A DNA stretch of 64,000 nt from Curtobacterium sp. S6 (GTDB lineage: Bacteria > Actinomycetota > Actinomycetes > Actinomycetales > Micrococcaceae): positions 293,184-357,183 of the forward strand of contig NZ_KL537414.1 of NCBI RefSeq assembly GCF_000710345.2, written 5' to 3'. This document shows positions 17,152 to 27,130 of this stretch, piece by piece; the first letter of the stretch is position 1; each line of letters opens with the position of its first letter. The notes below the pieces were generated by a model that made no database searches, had not been told where the DNA came from, and worked only from the letters and a program-made list of their open reading frames with translations. A program made the translations under genes and the position numbers.

Positions 17152-20100
17152 ATGGCGACTCGAACTTCCCCCACCCCGAAAAAGGGCGCCTCGCAGTCGC
17201 GACGTTCGTCGGGCGGCACCACCAAGGCCGCCAATCGATCCTCGCGTGCGAGCACCAACGCACCCGACCAGCCCAATTGGATCATCCGGGCCATCGTCGG
17301 TGCGTGGGTCGGTTGCGCCCATGTGGTCGGCGGTGCCACGCGCCGCATCGGAACCCTCCGGACCTCACTGGACCCTGAAGAGCGTCGCGACGGCGGCGCG
17401 CTGCTGATGTTGCTCCTCGCGCTCATCACGGCCGCGGTCGAATGGTGGTCGCTGGCCTCGGTAGGCGTTCAGGCGGTGTCGTGGCCGGCAACGGCCTGGC
17501 ACGCCGTGGTCGCCGGAACCTTTGGGCACATGGCTCTCGTCGCACCGGTATTGCTGGGCGGGTTCGCGATCCGCGCCTTCCGGCATCCCACCGAGATGGG
17601 CGCAAACAACCGTATCGCCGTGGGCCTGTTGCTCATGGTCATCTGCGGCTCGGCGCTCTTCGACATCGCGGCCGGTTCGCCCAGTATCGATGGTGGGCTC
17701 GACGGCGTTCGACGTGGCGGCGGGATCGTGGGTCTCCTGGCGGGGGCCACGGCCGGCAAGCTCATCACGGTGCCCGGCGTGGTGGTCGTGCACATCCTCC
17801 TTCTGCTGATCTCGATCCTCATCGTGACCGCGACCCCGATTCGCCAGATCGGTCCCAAGATCAAGGGGGCCTTCGGCCGCCTGATGGGGGAGAAGCCCGC
17901 ATCATCGCAGACCGACGTCACGGCCGCGGATCACGACCGTAGCTATCTCGACGAACGCCATCATCCCGAGCCACAGCCCAAGGCCAAGAAATCCCTGTTC
18001 GGTCGGCGCCGGAAGGGCGCGCCGGAGGATGACCAGCTGGATCTTTACGACGGAGACGAGGCCTTCGCCCGTGCCGTCGTCGACGAAGATGGCAGCCGCC
18101 CCGATCCCCACGGCGGCCGGATCGACGGGGCCACCACGGAACTCTTCGATCATTCGTCGGGCAAGGCGCCGTCGCGCAAGGCACAACGCAAGAAGTCCGA
18201 GCTGTTTGACCTCGGAAAATTCAATCGTGCCCGTGCCGTCAGGGGAGAGCCCGTCCAGGAGCCTGCCCCGTCCGAAGAGCAGATGGACCAGACTCGCTTG
18301 TTGGATTCCCCGACGGCCGACGCGACGGAGGTCCTGCCGACCTCAGAGGACACGCCCCGCAAGGGCCGGCCGGCCGAGACGAAAAATCTGTCGACGCCCG
18401 ATTCGGGCGCCAGTGGGAAGCTGCACGCACCGTCCGAGGGAGTCTCTCCGATCGTGGAGAAGGCCGACCCGGAAGAGGCCAAGACGCACGGGGTCTCCGC
18501 CATCGAGCCCACGGACGAGAACCTGCCGCACGCTCAACCGCAGACCGGCGCCGCCCGCGAGGCCGCGCTGTCCACGACCAATTACGCCCTCCCGATGCAG
18601 AAGATGCTGATCCAGGGGCCGCCCGCCAAGGAGCGCTCGGAGGTCAACGATTCCGTCGTCCGCGCCCTGACCAATGTCTTGGAACAGTTCAAGGTCGATG
18701 CGGAGGTCACCGGATTTTCGCGCGGCCCGACCGTGACCCGCTACGAGATCGAGCTCGGCTCGGGCACCAAGGTCGAACGCGTCACGGCGCTGTCCAAAAA
18801 CATTTCTTACGCGGTGGCCAGTGCCGACGTGCGAATCCTCTCGCCGATTCCCGGCAAGTCCGCCATCGGCATCGAGATCCCCAATACGGATCGCGAAACC
18901 GTCGCGCTCGGTGACGTCCTGCGGTCCCAGAAGGCACACGCTTCGCCGCACCCCATGGTCATGGGCGTCGGCAAGGACGTCGAGGGTGGATACGTCGTGG
19001 CCAACCTCGCGAAGATGCCCCACATGCTCGTCGCGGGTGCCACGGGCGCCGGTAAGTCCTCCTTCGTCAACTCCATGATCACCTCGATCCTGATGAGGGC
19101 CACGCCCGACGAGGTCCGCCTGGTCATGGTCGACCCCAAACGCGTCGAGCTGACAGCGTATGAGGGCGTGCCGCACCTGATCACCCCGATCATCACGAAC
19201 CCGAAGAAGGCCGCCGAGGCCCTCCAGTGGGTCGTCCGCGAGATGGACGCCCGCTACGACGACCTCTCGCATTTCGGGTTCAAGCACATCGACGACTTCA
19301 ACAAAGCCGTGCGCGAGGGAAAGGTCCAGCCGGAACCCGGGTCGCAGCGGAAGATCAGGCCGTATCCGTACCTGTTGGTCATCGTGGATGAGCTTGCCGA
19401 CCTCATGATGGTCGCGCCGCGCGACGTCGAGGACGCGATCGTCCGCATCACGCAGCTCGCCCGTGCCGCCGGCATCCACCTGGTTCTCGCGACGCAGCGG
19501 CCTTCCGTGGACGTCGTCACCGGCCTGATCAAGGCGAATGTTCCCTCCCGCATGGCCTTCGCTACCTCGTCCGTCACGGACTCCCGGGTCGTGCTTGACC
19601 AGGCCGGCGCCGAGAAGCTCATCGGCCAGGGCGATGCGCTGTTCCTGCCGATGGGCGCCTCGAAGCCGATGCGTGTGCAAGGTGCGTGGGTCACCGAATC
19701 CGAAATCCACGACATCGTCGAGCACGTCAAGACGCAGATGCCGGTCAGCTACCGCGCGGACGTGATTCAGGATCAGCCCAAGAAACAGATCGACGAAGAC
19801 ATCGGAGACGACCTCGACGTCCTGTTGCAGGCCGCCGAGCTGATCATCAATTCGCAGTTTGGTTCCACCTCGATGCTTCAGCGCAAGTTGCGCGTCGGCT
19901 TCGCCAAGGCCGGACGCCTGATGGACCTGCTCGAATCGCGGGAGATCGTGGGCCCGTCGGAGGGTTCCAAGGCGCGCGATGTCTTGGTTGCTCCCGACGA
20001 CCTGCCGAACGCGTTGGCCCGGCTCCGAGGCGAAGAGCCGCCGGAACCGAGCGGCGGATCCGCGGGGTCGGATCCCGTGGAAGAATCCTTGAAGGACGTC

Positions 20101-20169
20101 GCGACCGAGTACCACGATCAGGCGGACGAGCCGAGCGGCGAAGACGCCTGGCAACTCACCGGTCGGTGA
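17152..20169 (+). CDS. ftsK: DNA translocase FtsK/SpoIIIE
   Basis: This 1005-residue protein is the septal DNA pump that clears chromosome termini during division. A basic N-terminal tail precedes about four membrane helices (roughly residues 85-240). A long acidic, proline-rich linker runs to about residue 480. The motor has Walker [10 protein letters not shown] at 629-637 and Walker B with Asp746-Glu747 in [11 protein letters not shown]. The C-terminal winged-helix gamma domain (about 886-950, [20 protein letters not shown]) should read the orienting DNA sequences. The start at 17152 is set by the upstream -10 hexamer. pgsA follows after 50 nt. Confidence 0.97.
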   Translation: MATRTSPTPKKGASQSRRSSGGTTKAANRSSRASTNAPDQPNWIIRAIVGAWVGCAHVVGGATRRIGTLRTSLDPEERRDGGALLMLLLALITAAVEWWSLASVGVQAVSWPATAWHAVVAGTFGHMALVAPVLLGGFAIRAFRHPTEMGANNRIAVGLLLMVICGSALFDIAAGSPSIDGGLDGVRRGGGIVGLLAGATAGKLITVPGVVVVHILLLLISILIVTATPIRQIGPKIKGAFGRLMGEKPASSQTDVTAADHDRSYLDERHHPEPQPKAKKSLFGRRRKGAPEDDQLDLYDGDEAFARAVVDEDGSRPDPHGGRIDGATTELFDHSSGKAPSRKAQRKKSELFDLGKFNRARAVRGEPVQEPAPSEEQMDQTRLLDSPTADATEVLPTSEDTPRKGRPAETKNLSTPDSGASGKLHAPSEGVSPIVEKADPEEAKTHGVSAIEPTDENLPHAQPQTGAAREAALSTTNYALPMQKMLIQGPPAKERSEVNDSVVRALTNVLEQFKVDAEVTGFSRGPTVTRYEIELGSGTKVERVTALSKNISYAVASADVRILSPIPGKSAIGIEIPNTDRETVALGDVLRSQKAHASPHPMVMGVGKDVEGGYVVANLAKMPHMLVAGATGAGKSSFVNSMITSILMRATPDEVRLVMVDPKRVELTAYEGVPHLITPIITNPKKAAEALQWVVREMDARYDDLSHFGFKHIDDFNKAVREGKVQPEPGSQRKIRPYPYLLVIVDELADLMMVAPRDVEDAIVRITQLARAAGIHLVLATQRPSVDVVTGLIKANVPSRMAFATSSVTDSRVVLDQAGAEKLIGQGDALFLPMGASKPMRVQGAWVTESEIHDIVEHVKTQMPVSYRADVIQDQPKKQIDEDIGDDLDVLLQAAELIINSQFGSTSMLQRKLRVGFAKAGRLMDLLESREIVGPSEGSKARDVLVAPDDLPNALARLRGEEPPEPSGGSAGSDPVEESLKDVATEYHDQADEPSGEDAWQLTGR

Positions 20170-20219
20170 GCCGAGGCCACATCCCCTCCCCGGGGGACCA
20201 GCGATGAAAGAGATGGGTC

Positions 20220-20849
20220 ATGAGTAATCCAGGCGCACCGGAGCAGGCCGCCAAGCCGTCCAACGTCAATCTGCCGAACGCCCTGACGACCCTGCGCATC
20301 ATCATGGTGCCGTTCTTCGTCTGGTTCCTGCTGGCCGGTGGGCACCTCGGCGAGGTATCGATGCCCATGCGTTGGGCGGCCGTCGTCGTCTTTGGCGCGG
20401 CGATGTACACCGACAAGCTCGACGGGGATATCGCTCGGTCCAGGAACCTCATCACGGACTACGGCAAGATCGCCGATCCGATCGCGGATAAGCTGCTGAC
20501 CGGTGCCGCGTTCGTCGTCTTGTCCATGCTGGGCGAGTTGTGGTGGTGGGTCACCATCGTCATCTTGGTGCGCGAGTGGGGCATCACCATCATGCGGTTC
20601 TTCGTGATCCGCTACGGCGTGATGGCGGCGTCCAAGGGCGGAAAGCTGAAGACCGTTCTGCAGACCATTGCCCTGATCCTCTTCATCCTCCCGATCGGCG
20701 TATTGGGCTGGTGGGCGGTGCTGCCGGGCTTCATCGTCATGGCCGCGGTCCTCGTCGTCACTGTCGTGACCGGCATCGACTACGTGGTCAAGGCGATTCA
20801 GCTGCGGCGTGATTACCTTGCGAAGAATGACGGGGACGGACGACGATGA
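20220..20849 (+). CDS. pgsA: CDP-diacylglycerol--glycerol-3-phosphate 3-phosphatidyltransferase
   Basis: This 209-residue membrane enzyme makes phosphatidylglycerol phosphate from CDP-diacylglycerol. The CDP-alcohol phosphotransferase motif is intact from Asp65 (DKLDGDIAR) to GKIADPIADK, and four to six hydrophobic segments surround it. The NLPNALTTLRI opening is typical of PgsA. The stop overlaps the cinA start by four bases (ATGA). The pgsA-cinA-clgR order is widely conserved in actinobacteria. Confidence 0.95.
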   Translation: MSNPGAPEQAAKPSNVNLPNALTTLRIIMVPFFVWFLLAGGHLGEVSMPMRWAAVVVFGAAMYTDKLDGDIARSRNLITDYGKIADPIADKLLTGAAFVVLSMLGELWWWVTIVILVREWGITIMRFFVIRYGVMAASKGGKLKTVLQTIALILFILPIGVLGWWAVLPGFIVMAAVLVVTVVTGIDYVVKAIQLRRDYLAKNDGDGRR

Positions 20850-21355
20850 GTCCTTCGGCCGTACCCGCGAACGAATCGGTGGCCTCCCTTGCCGCACGGA
20901 TCGTCGCTTCGGCGACCGTGTCGGGTCAGACCATCGCGACCGCCGAATCCTTGACGGCCGGCTTGGTCGCGTCGGCGATATGCGAGGTGCCGGGGGCGTC
21001 CTCGGCTTTCCTCGGGGGCGTCGTCTCCTATGCCAACTCCGTCAAGGCGGAGGTCTTGGGCGTTCGCGCCGAGTTGCTGTCCGAACGGGGCTCCGTGGAT
21101 CCCGAGGTTGCGCGAGCCATGGCCGCCGGTGCACGCCGGGCCTGCGGGACGGACTGGGCGGTCTCGACGACCGGGGTGGCCGGACCGGAGCCTCACGACG
21201 GTAAACCGGTGGGTCTCGTCTACGTCGGGTGCGCCGGACCCGGGGGATTCCGGACCAAGGAGCTTCGGCTGACCGGGGACCGTGCAGAGATCCGCGAACG
21301 CAGCGTTGTCGCCGCGCTCAGGGTCTTGCTCGATGCCATGTGCGCCGAAGGCTGA
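20846..21355 (+). CDS. CinA-family nicotinamide-nucleotide amidohydrolase
   Basis: This 169-residue protein corresponds to the C-terminal CinA domain alone, known in several bacteria to deamidate nicotinamide mononucleotide for NAD salvage. TAESLTAGLV and the segment GAVSYANSVKAEVLGV (here with GGVVSY) mark the family, as does VSTTGVAGPEPHDGKPVGLVYVG. The molybdopterin-like N-terminal half of full CinA is absent, which is common. It overlaps pgsA by four bases and should share its transcript. Confidence 0.92.
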   Translation: MSPSAVPANESVASLAARIVASATVSGQTIATAESLTAGLVASAICEVPGASSAFLGGVVSYANSVKAEVLGVRAELLSERGSVDPEVARAMAAGARRACGTDWAVSTTGVAGPEPHDGKPVGLVYVGCAGPGGFRTKELRLTGDRAEIRERSVVAALRVLLDAMCAEG

Positions 21356-21398
21356 CGAGGCTGTTTACCGTTTGCCCAGGGTATTCCCAGGCATCTTT

Positions 21399-21409
21399 CG
21401 CCCTCAGCG
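21399..21409 (+). promoter_or_regulatory. Possible ClgR operator (CGC-N5-GCG)
   Basis: CGCCCTCAGCG has the CGC-N5-GCG core of ClgR sites, in the 212-nt gap between cinA and clgR (21356-21567). The flanks fit poorly. Autoregulation of clgR is plausible but weakly supported. Confidence 0.3.
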
Positions 21410-21567
21410 GGAATGAATTCACAGGTAACTTGGTTTGACTGAATGTGACGGTTCAAGAAAAAGCCGTCGGGAAGCCTAACAACACAGTGAAGACTGGATT
21501 AGGCTGAAGTACACCAGTGGCCCGAAACAACGTCAACGGCCACATCGAAAGGGAGACAGGCATAAAG

Positions 21568-22020
21568 ATGACTAAGCAACCCGTGTCCGTGAACGGCGTC
21601 GTCCGTTGGAAGGACGTGGGACAGTCAGACACATACACGCCCGAATCACAGGAGCCCAAAGTGATCGTTCTTCGTCACGAAATCGGTGAGGTACTCCGCG
21701 ATATCCGTCAGCGCCAGGGGCGAACCCTGCGCGAGGTGTCGCACAGCGCCCGCGTCTCGCTCGGATACCTGAGCGAGGTGGAACGGGGGCAAAAGGAAGC
21801 CTCTTCGGAACTTCTCGCCTCCATCTGCGCCGCCTTGGAAATCCCCATGTCCCAGATGTTGCGTGAGGTCTCGGACCGACTCGCGACGGCCGAGGGCCTG
21901 AGCATCCCCGATACCGTGCCCAACGAACTGTCGGAGGAATTCCGCCGGGAGTACGGCATGAACGCCACGGGTTCGAGCGACCTGCCGAACGTCCAGCGGC
22001 ATCGCCCCATCGCCCGGTAG
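21568..22020 (+). CDS. clgR: ClgR-type helix-turn-helix transcriptional regulator
   Basis: This 150-residue protein has an XRE-type helix-turn-helix at about residues 40-95 ([22 protein letters not shown], then [19 protein letters not shown]). The near-identity to ClgR by eye and the position after pgsA-cinA support the name. ClgR activates clp protease and related stress genes in actinobacteria. The ATG at 21568 follows GGGAGA at a longish spacing and matches the conserved [18 protein letters not shown] start. An upstream in-frame GTG at 21517 would add 17 residues. A strong terminator follows. Confidence 0.88.
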   Translation: MTKQPVSVNGVVRWKDVGQSDTYTPESQEPKVIVLRHEIGEVLRDIRQRQGRTLREVSHSARVSLGYLSEVERGQKEASSELLASICAALEIPMSQMLREVSDRLATAEGLSIPDTVPNELSEEFRREYGMNATGSSDLPNVQRHRPIAR

Positions 22021-22087
22021 GCCGTAGCGCCCTCCGGCGAGCCACCGAGCCCACGAGGCGCGGGGTAAGAATCTCAAGCTCAACCAT

Positions 22088-22131
22088 CCGCGCCTCCCAG
22101 CACTGAACGTGTCGGGAGGCGCGGATTTTTT
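22088..22131 (+). terminator. Rho-independent terminator after clgR
   Basis: An 11-bp stem CCGCGCCTCCC/GGGAGGCGCGG with a 15-nt loop is followed by a six-T run. Confidence 0.88.
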
Positions 22132-22203
22132 GTGGCATCCTCGATCGGGGTCGGCCCACCGTGACCGGGGCACGATCGGGATGAATCAGGGGACGGACGA
22201 GGT

Positions 22204-22425
22204 ATGAAATTATCCGAGTTTTGGCGAAGCATGGACGATGAGTTCGGCGCGGGCTACGCCCGCGTCGTGGCGTCGCAGACGGTTCTGGACCGGGTGGGGA
22301 ATCGAACATCGGATGAGGCCTTGGACGCGGGGGTCCCGCCGCTCGAGGTCTGGCAAGCGGTATGCGCCCAACACGACCTGCCTCAGGATCGTTGGTTGGG
22401 TACGGATCCCGGCGAACCGAGGTGA
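22204..22425 (+). CDS. DUF3046 family small protein
   Basis: This 73-residue protein matches the DUF3046 family by its MKLSEFWRSMDDEFGAGYA opening, the central DEALDAGVPPLEVW and the conserved AVCAQHDLP. The family is found upstream of recA in many actinobacteria and its function is unknown. A GAGG ribosome-binding site precedes the ATG. It has no signal sequence or membrane segment. The recA promoter and LexA box lie between its stop and recA, so it is probably transcribed separately. Confidence 0.85.
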   Translation: MKLSEFWRSMDDEFGAGYARVVASQTVLDRVGNRTSDEALDAGVPPLEVWQAVCAQHDLPQDRWLGTDPGEPR

Positions 22426-22451
22426 CCGGAGCGACGCGCCGAAAAAAGTAT

Positions 22452-22467
22452 TCGAAACTATGTTCGA
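22452..22467 (+). promoter_or_regulatory. LexA (SOS) box of recA
   Basis: TCGAAACTATGTTCGA differs from the actinobacterial box TCGAAC-N4-GTTCGA at one of the 12 conserved positions. It overlaps the -35 side of a promoter whose -10 is TAGGCT (22475-22480, 18-nt spacer from TTCGAA at 22451), 149 nt before the recA start. Confidence 0.85.
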
Positions 22468-22615
22468 CATCGGGTAGGCTGTTCCTAGAACGCGATGCAC
22501 GGGTTATCCACAGATGGCCCCGAGCGCTTAACTTGTCAGTCCTGCCGACTAGCGTGAGGACTGAAACGCACGACATCAGGTCTCGCCTCCGGCGGGCCCC
22601 GGAAATGAGGTAACC

Positions 22616-23746
22616 ATGGCTGCCAAATCGCGAAACACCCAGTCCGTTTCCCGCGCGACCGGATCGGATCGAGAGAAGGCGCTGGACACCGTTCTGGCGC
22701 AGATCGACAAGAACTACGGCAAGGGCTCGGTCATGCGTCTGGGCGACCGAGAGGCCGTCAAGACCGAGACCATCTCGACCGGGGCCCTGTCCCTGGACGT
22801 CGCGCTCGGCGTCGGCGGGCTGCCCAAGGGCCGCGTCGTCGAGATCTACGGGCCGGAGTCTTCCGGTAAGACCACCCTTGCGCTCCACGCCGTCGCAAGT
22901 TGCCAGAAGAACGGCGGCATCGCCGCCTTCATCGACGCGGAACACGCACTGGACCCGGTCTACGCAGAGAAGCTGGGGGTCGACACGGATAACCTCCTCG
23001 TCTCTCAGCCGGATACGGGTGAACAGGCCCTCGAGATCATGGACATGTTGGTCGGGTCCGGCTCGATCGACATCATCGTCGTCGACTCCGTCGCAGCCCT
23101 GACGCCGCGCGCCGAGATCGAAGGCGAAATGGGAGATTCCCACGTGGGCCTCCAGGCGCGTTTGATGTCCCAGGCACTCCGCAAGATCACCGGTCGGCTC
23201 TCGCAGACCAGTACCACCGCGATCTTCATCAACCAGCTCCGCGAGAAGATCGGCGTCTTCTTCGGTAGCCCGGAAACCACGACCGGCGGTAAGGCACTGA
23301 AGTTCTACGCCTCGGTGCGCATCGATATTCGACGCATCGAGACCCTGAAGGACGGCGCCAACCCGATCGGTTCGCGCACTAAGGCCAAGATCGTCAAGAA
23401 TAAAATGGCCCCGCCTTTCAAGGTGGCCGAATTCGACATTCTCTATGGTGAGGGCATCTCCATTGAGGGCGGCATCATCGATATGGCCGTTGAGCACAAT
23501 ATCGTCAAGAAGTCCGGCGCGTGGTTCACCTATGAAGGGGACCAATTGGGGCAGGGCAAGGAAAATGCCCGCCGATTCCTGAAAGACAATCCCGAACTGG
23601 CCGAGGAGATTCAGCAGAAGACTCTCATCAAGTCGGGGATTCTCGAGACCGAGGAATCCGCCCCCGAAGACGAGGCACCCGTCGAGGCCGCGGAGACCGG
23701 CGAGCTCAGCGACGATCCGTTGGATGCGTTGCCCGAGAACTTCTAA
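22616..23746 (+). CDS. recA: Recombinase RecA
   Basis: This 376-residue protein is the strand-exchange recombinase and SOS co-protease that triggers LexA self-cleavage. Walker A GPESSGKT is at residues 79-86. The EHALDP segment, the [11 protein letters not shown]alker B strand and the L1/L2 loop regions with [22 protein letters not shown] are intact. No intein is present. A GAGG ribosome-binding site lies before the ATG, and a LexA box sits in the promoter. The stop shares one base with the recX start (TAATG), so recX should be translationally coupled. Confidence 0.98.
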   Translation: MAAKSRNTQSVSRATGSDREKALDTVLAQIDKNYGKGSVMRLGDREAVKTETISTGALSLDVALGVGGLPKGRVVEIYGPESSGKTTLALHAVASCQKNGGIAAFIDAEHALDPVYAEKLGVDTDNLLVSQPDTGEQALEIMDMLVGSGSIDIIVVDSVAALTPRAEIEGEMGDSHVGLQARLMSQALRKITGRLSQTSTTAIFINQLREKIGVFFGSPETTTGGKALKFYASVRIDIRRIETLKDGANPIGSRTKAKIVKNKMAPPFKVAEFDILYGEGISIEGGIIDMAVEHNIVKKSGAWFTYEGDQLGQGKENARRFLKDNPELAEEIQQKTLIKSGILETEESAPEDEAPVEAAETGELSDDPLDALPENF

Positions 23747-24531
23747 TGTCTTTCACCTCAGGACGCGGTGACGGCCGGAACCGCAATGGTTCCGGCCGTC
23801 GTCGTCAGGGTCGGAGCCTGGGTGCTCCATCCGGTAACTCGAGACACGTCGATGTCGGCCTGACTCCCGGAGACACCAACGCTTCGCGGGAGCCGGTGAA
23901 AGATCGTGGACGGCGCGCCGAACCTCGCGGTGGCACACCGGTGCCCTCGGACCGGTCCGCCTCGGTCGACAAGAACGAGCCGTCTCGACCGGAGTACGAC
24001 CGGGCCAAAGAAATTGTCCTTCGACAGCTGACGGCCTCCGCTCGGAGCCGGCATGAGCTGGAAGAGAAATTGCGGGCCAAAGAAATTCCCGAGGAGACCA
24101 TCGCCGAGATTCTCGACAAATACGAAGGCCTCGGCCTGGTCGACGATCAGCAGTTCGCGGAAATGTTCGTGCGCAGCCGTGCGATGAGCAGAAAGCTGGC
24201 CAAGCCCGCGTTGCGACGAGAATTGGCACATAAAGGCATCACCGGTGAGATGGCTGAAGAAGCCCTGTCGCAACGGTCGGATGACGACGAGCGATCGGAC
24301 GCGGCGGACCTGGTCCGCAAAAAGTTGAAGCCGAGCGTTGATCTGACGGATCGCGCGGCGCGTGACAAGGAGCTGCGACGACTTGCCTCGATGCTTGCCC
24401 GCAGGGGATACGCGCCGGGTCTCGCCTTCGAGGTGGTCAGGAGCGAGCTGTCGAGCGTCTCCTCGGCCGGAACCGATCAGGATGGCGCGGGAGACGAAGA
24501 ATTCATCGAAGCCTTCGACGAACTTCCGTAA
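23746..24531 (+). CDS. recX: Regulatory protein RecX
   Basis: RecX binds RecA filaments and limits their activity. This protein has 261 residues, longer than many RecX proteins because of an N-terminal basic, disordered-looking extension of about 80 residues. The family core begins near YDRAKEIVLRQLTASARSRHELEEKL and continues through YEGLGLVDDQQFAEMFVRSR and the C-terminal helical repeats. The start overlaps the recA stop by one base. The gene converges on the APH-like gene with only a 10-nt gap and no terminator hairpin. Confidence 0.93.
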   Translation: MSFTSGRGDGRNRNGSGRRRQGRSLGAPSGNSRHVDVGLTPGDTNASREPVKDRGRRAEPRGGTPVPSDRSASVDKNEPSRPEYDRAKEIVLRQLTASARSRHELEEKLRAKEIPEETIAEILDKYEGLGLVDDQQFAEMFVRSRAMSRKLAKPALRRELAHKGITGEMAEEALSQRSDDDERSDAADLVRKKLKPSVDLTDRAARDKELRRLASMLARRGYAPGLAFEVVRSELSSVSSAGTDQDGAGDEEFIEAFDELP

Positions 24532-24541
24532 TGTACCGGTT

Positions 24542-25456
24542 TTAGCGGCCTGGACCGTCCAGTGCGGCTGCTAGAGCCTCCAGGCAATCGCGACCACGAA
24601 TCTCGTCGACCGGGCTGACTCCCCATGTGTCCGCAAGGTGGTTGGCCATCTCGTCCCACTCGGAAGCCGGAAGCAGGGGCAGAAACCCCTCGCGGTCCAG
24701 GGCGGAGGGGAGGCACCCCCGCACCTCGGCCACCAAGAGGCCGGGGTCGCAGTATCCGGTGCCCTCCATATCGAGCTGGACGAAGCCGCGGTCGGGAAGA
24801 TGAATGAAATTCGCCGGGTTCATGTCTCCGCACCACAGCACCGAATGGTCCGGTGTGATCAGTCGGCGGAGGTCCGCCTCGGCGATTCCGGAGCGGCGGA
24901 GAAGGCCCAACGACGGTAATGCGCCCGGGTGGCCTCGCCGCGCGGCTTCCGGATCGGCCTCCGCGAGGCGTCGCCGGAATGCTTGTGCCCTCGGGGAATC
25001 GGCCGGCAGACACAGCCGCGGCCACGCGGCGATCCACGAGCGAAACGTCTCCCGATGGGCCGTGACCGCGGCCCCGTGCCCCACGTCTTCGGCAAATATC
25101 AGCCGAGATTCGGCGTCGGCTCCCAGGAGGCGTGCGGTGCCGGGTAAGGCCTCGGCCCCGTGGAGGGCCCGGAGGAACCCGAAGCCGCTGGCATTCTTCG
25201 CGGCGTCGCGACGACGAAAATGCTTGGCCACAACTGTTTCCTGTGCCGTCCGAAAACGGACCACCACGGAGCGAAAAGTCTCCGACAGGATCTGGGCCGA
25301 GGCGACGTTGCTTCCCATGAGGCTCGCAGCGACATCCCAAGCGCGGGTCAGGGGCTGCCGGGCGCGCGGGGCGACCGCCTCGGCGAGGTCTTCGACGTGA
25401 AGGAATTCTCGGGGGTCACCGGGGAAGGAACTGGTGCTGCGGGCGGGAAAGGTCAC
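24542..25456 (-). CDS. Aminoglycoside-phosphotransferase-like kinase, substrate unknown
   Basis: With a GTG start at 25456 this is a 304-residue protein of the APH/choline-kinase fold. A candidate ATP-binding lysine is in VVAKHF (Lys78). The catalytic loop is CGDMNPANF (Asp211, Asn216; Cys replaces the usual His). The metal-binding DFG-like position is LDMEG (Asp229). The substrate is not evident, and drug resistance should not be inferred. I chose 25456 because a TACCCT hexamer ends 6 nt before it on this strand, the leaderless pattern seen elsewhere here; the frame is open to a TTG at 25507. It is divergent from miaB and converges on recX. Confidence 0.78.
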   Translation of the reverse strand: MTFPARSTSSFPGDPREFLHVEDLAEAVAPRARQPLTRAWDVAASLMGSNVASAQILSETFRSVVVRFRTAQETVVAKHFRRRDAAKNASGFGFLRALHGAEALPGTARLLGADAESRLIFAEDVGHGAAVTAHRETFRSWIAAWPRLCLPADSPRAQAFRRRLAEADPEAARRGHPGALPSLGLLRRSGIAEADLRRLITPDHSVLWCGDMNPANFIHLPDRGFVQLDMEGTGYCDPGLLVAEVRGCLPSALDREGFLPLLPASEWDEMANHLADTWGVSPVDEIRGRDCLEALAAALDGPGR

Positions 25457-25462
25457 ATCAGA

Positions 25463-25468
25463 AGGGTA
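25463..25468 (-). promoter_or_regulatory. -10 hexamer TACCCT of the leaderless APH-like gene
   Basis: Read on the minus strand, TACCCT ends 6 nt before the GTG at 25456. Confidence 0.45.
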
Positions 25469-25536
25469 CGCGGAATCAGGACTCCGACGAGTGGTGACGG
25501 AGGTCAACCTCGGGCCACGGGCCGTGGGGATTCTTG

Positions 25537-25542
25537 TACGCT
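25537..25542 (+). promoter_or_regulatory. -10 hexamer TACGCT of leaderless miaB
   Basis: TACGCT ends 6 nt before the GTG at 25549, with no ribosome-binding site. It fixes the start five codons after an upstream in-frame codon. Confidence 0.55.
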
Positions 25543-25548
25543 GGAACG

Positions 25549-27126
25549 GTGACCGTCAACGCAACCGAAACACTCAGCCCGTCCCTGGACGTTCGTCAAC
25601 CCATGCCGGGAATCGACGAGCGTACCGGAAAGCACCGTACCTACGAGGTCCGAACCTTTGGATGCCAGATGAACGTCCACGACTCGGAGCGAATCTCCGG
25701 TCTGTTGGAGTCTTCGGGCTACGTTCCTCATGTCGAGGGCACGCCGGACCTCGTCGTCTTCAACACGTGTGCCGTCAGAGAGAACGCGGATAACAAGCTG
25801 TACGGGAACCTGGGGCAATTGGCGCCGACCAAGCGCGCCCATGAGGGCATGCAGATTGCCGTGGGGGGTTGCCTGGCTCAGAAGGACCAAAACACGATCG
25901 TCGAGAAGGCGCCCTGGGTCGACGTCGTGTTCGGAACGCACAACATCGGTTCGTTGCCCACGCTCCTGGAGCGCTCACGCCACAACGACGAGGCCGCCAC
26001 CGAGCTGCTCGAATCCTTGGAGGTCTTTCCCTCGACGCTTCCGACCAAGCGGGACTCCGTTTACTCGGGATGGGTCTCCATTTCGGTGGGATGCAATAAC
26101 ACCTGCACGTTCTGCATCGTTCCGTCATTGCGAGGCAAGGAGAAGGATCGCCGTCCCGGTGAGGTTCTCGCGGAGGTCCAGGCGCTGGTCGACGACGGCG
26201 CCATCGAAGTCACCCTGCTCGGTCAGAACGTGAATTCCTACGGCGTCGAATTCGGCGACAGGCAGGCCTTTTCCAAACTGTTGCGCGCGTGCGGAGAGAT
26301 CGAAGGGCTAGAACGGGTGCGTTTTACCAGTCCGCACCCCGCCGCCTTCACCGATGACGTCATCGACGCCATGGCCGAGAGCCCCAACGTCATGCCGGTT
26401 TTGCACATGCCGTTGCAATCCGGTTCGGACCGGGTGCTCAAGGCCATGCGGCGTTCGTACCGGTCCAAGAAATTCTTGGGAATCCTGGAGAAGGTGCGGG
26501 AGCGTATTCCCCACGCGGCCATTACCACGGACATCATCGTGGGCTTCCCCGGGGAGACCGAAGAGGATTTTCAAGCCACGCTCGACGTGGTCGAGAAATC
26601 CCGGTTTACGTCGGCCTTCACCTTCCAATATTCGATTCGCCCCGGGACTCCCGCGGGTGAGATGGAAAATCAGGTTCCCAAGGCCGTGGTTCAGGAGCGT
26701 TACGAGCGCCTCACGGCCCTCCAGGACCGCATCAGCGCCGAAAGTAACGCCGCGCAGGTCGGGCAGCGCGTCGAGGTCATGGTCTCGGCGGAATCCGGGC
26801 GCAAGAGCGCCGCGACTCACCGCCTGTCAGGGCGGAGCCGTGATCAGCGGCTGGTTCACTTCTCGGTTCCCGCCGGGGGAGAGACCCCGCGCCCCGGGGA
26901 CCTGGTGAGTTTGAAGATCACCGAGGCAGCCCCGTTCCACCTCCTCTCGGATCCCTCCTCGGCGCGGCCCGAGGAATATTCGGTGCGTCGTTCCCGAGCG
27001 GGCGACGCGTGGGACCGCTCGCAAGCGGATTCGTGCGGTGTCGGCGCGACCAAACCCGGGACCACGAACCTGGGGATGCCGTCGATCCCTCGGCGCGACG
27101 CGGTCTCCCTGCCCGGTGGCGCCTGA
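25549..27126 (+). CDS. miaB: tRNA-2-methylthio-N6-dimethylallyladenosine synthase
   Basis: This 525-residue radical-SAM enzyme adds a methylthio group to i6A37 in tRNA, the step after MiaA. The N-terminal cluster cysteines are in [15 protein letters not shown] and GGCLAQKD. The radical-SAM motif CNNTCTFC follows near residue 183, and a TRAM RNA-binding domain lies near residues 390-465. About 50 residues follow the TRAM domain, of unknown role. The GTG start is set by the upstream -10 hexamer. miaA begins within a few bases of the stop, so substrate-making and modifying enzymes are co-expressed. Confidence 0.95.
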   Translation: MTVNATETLSPSLDVRQPMPGIDERTGKHRTYEVRTFGCQMNVHDSERISGLLESSGYVPHVEGTPDLVVFNTCAVRENADNKLYGNLGQLAPTKRAHEGMQIAVGGCLAQKDQNTIVEKAPWVDVVFGTHNIGSLPTLLERSRHNDEAATELLESLEVFPSTLPTKRDSVYSGWVSISVGCNNTCTFCIVPSLRGKEKDRRPGEVLAEVQALVDDGAIEVTLLGQNVNSYGVEFGDRQAFSKLLRACGEIEGLERVRFTSPHPAAFTDDVIDAMAESPNVMPVLHMPLQSGSDRVLKAMRRSYRSKKFLGILEKVRERIPHAAITTDIIVGFPGETEEDFQATLDVVEKSRFTSAFTFQYSIRPGTPAGEMENQVPKAVVQERYERLTALQDRISAESNAAQVGQRVEVMVSAESGRKSAATHRLSGRSRDQRLVHFSVPAGGETPRPGDLVSLKITEAAPFHLLSDPSSARPEEYSVRRSRAGDAWDRSQADSCGVGATKPGTTNLGMPSIPRRDAVSLPGGA

Positions 27127-27130
27127 GATC

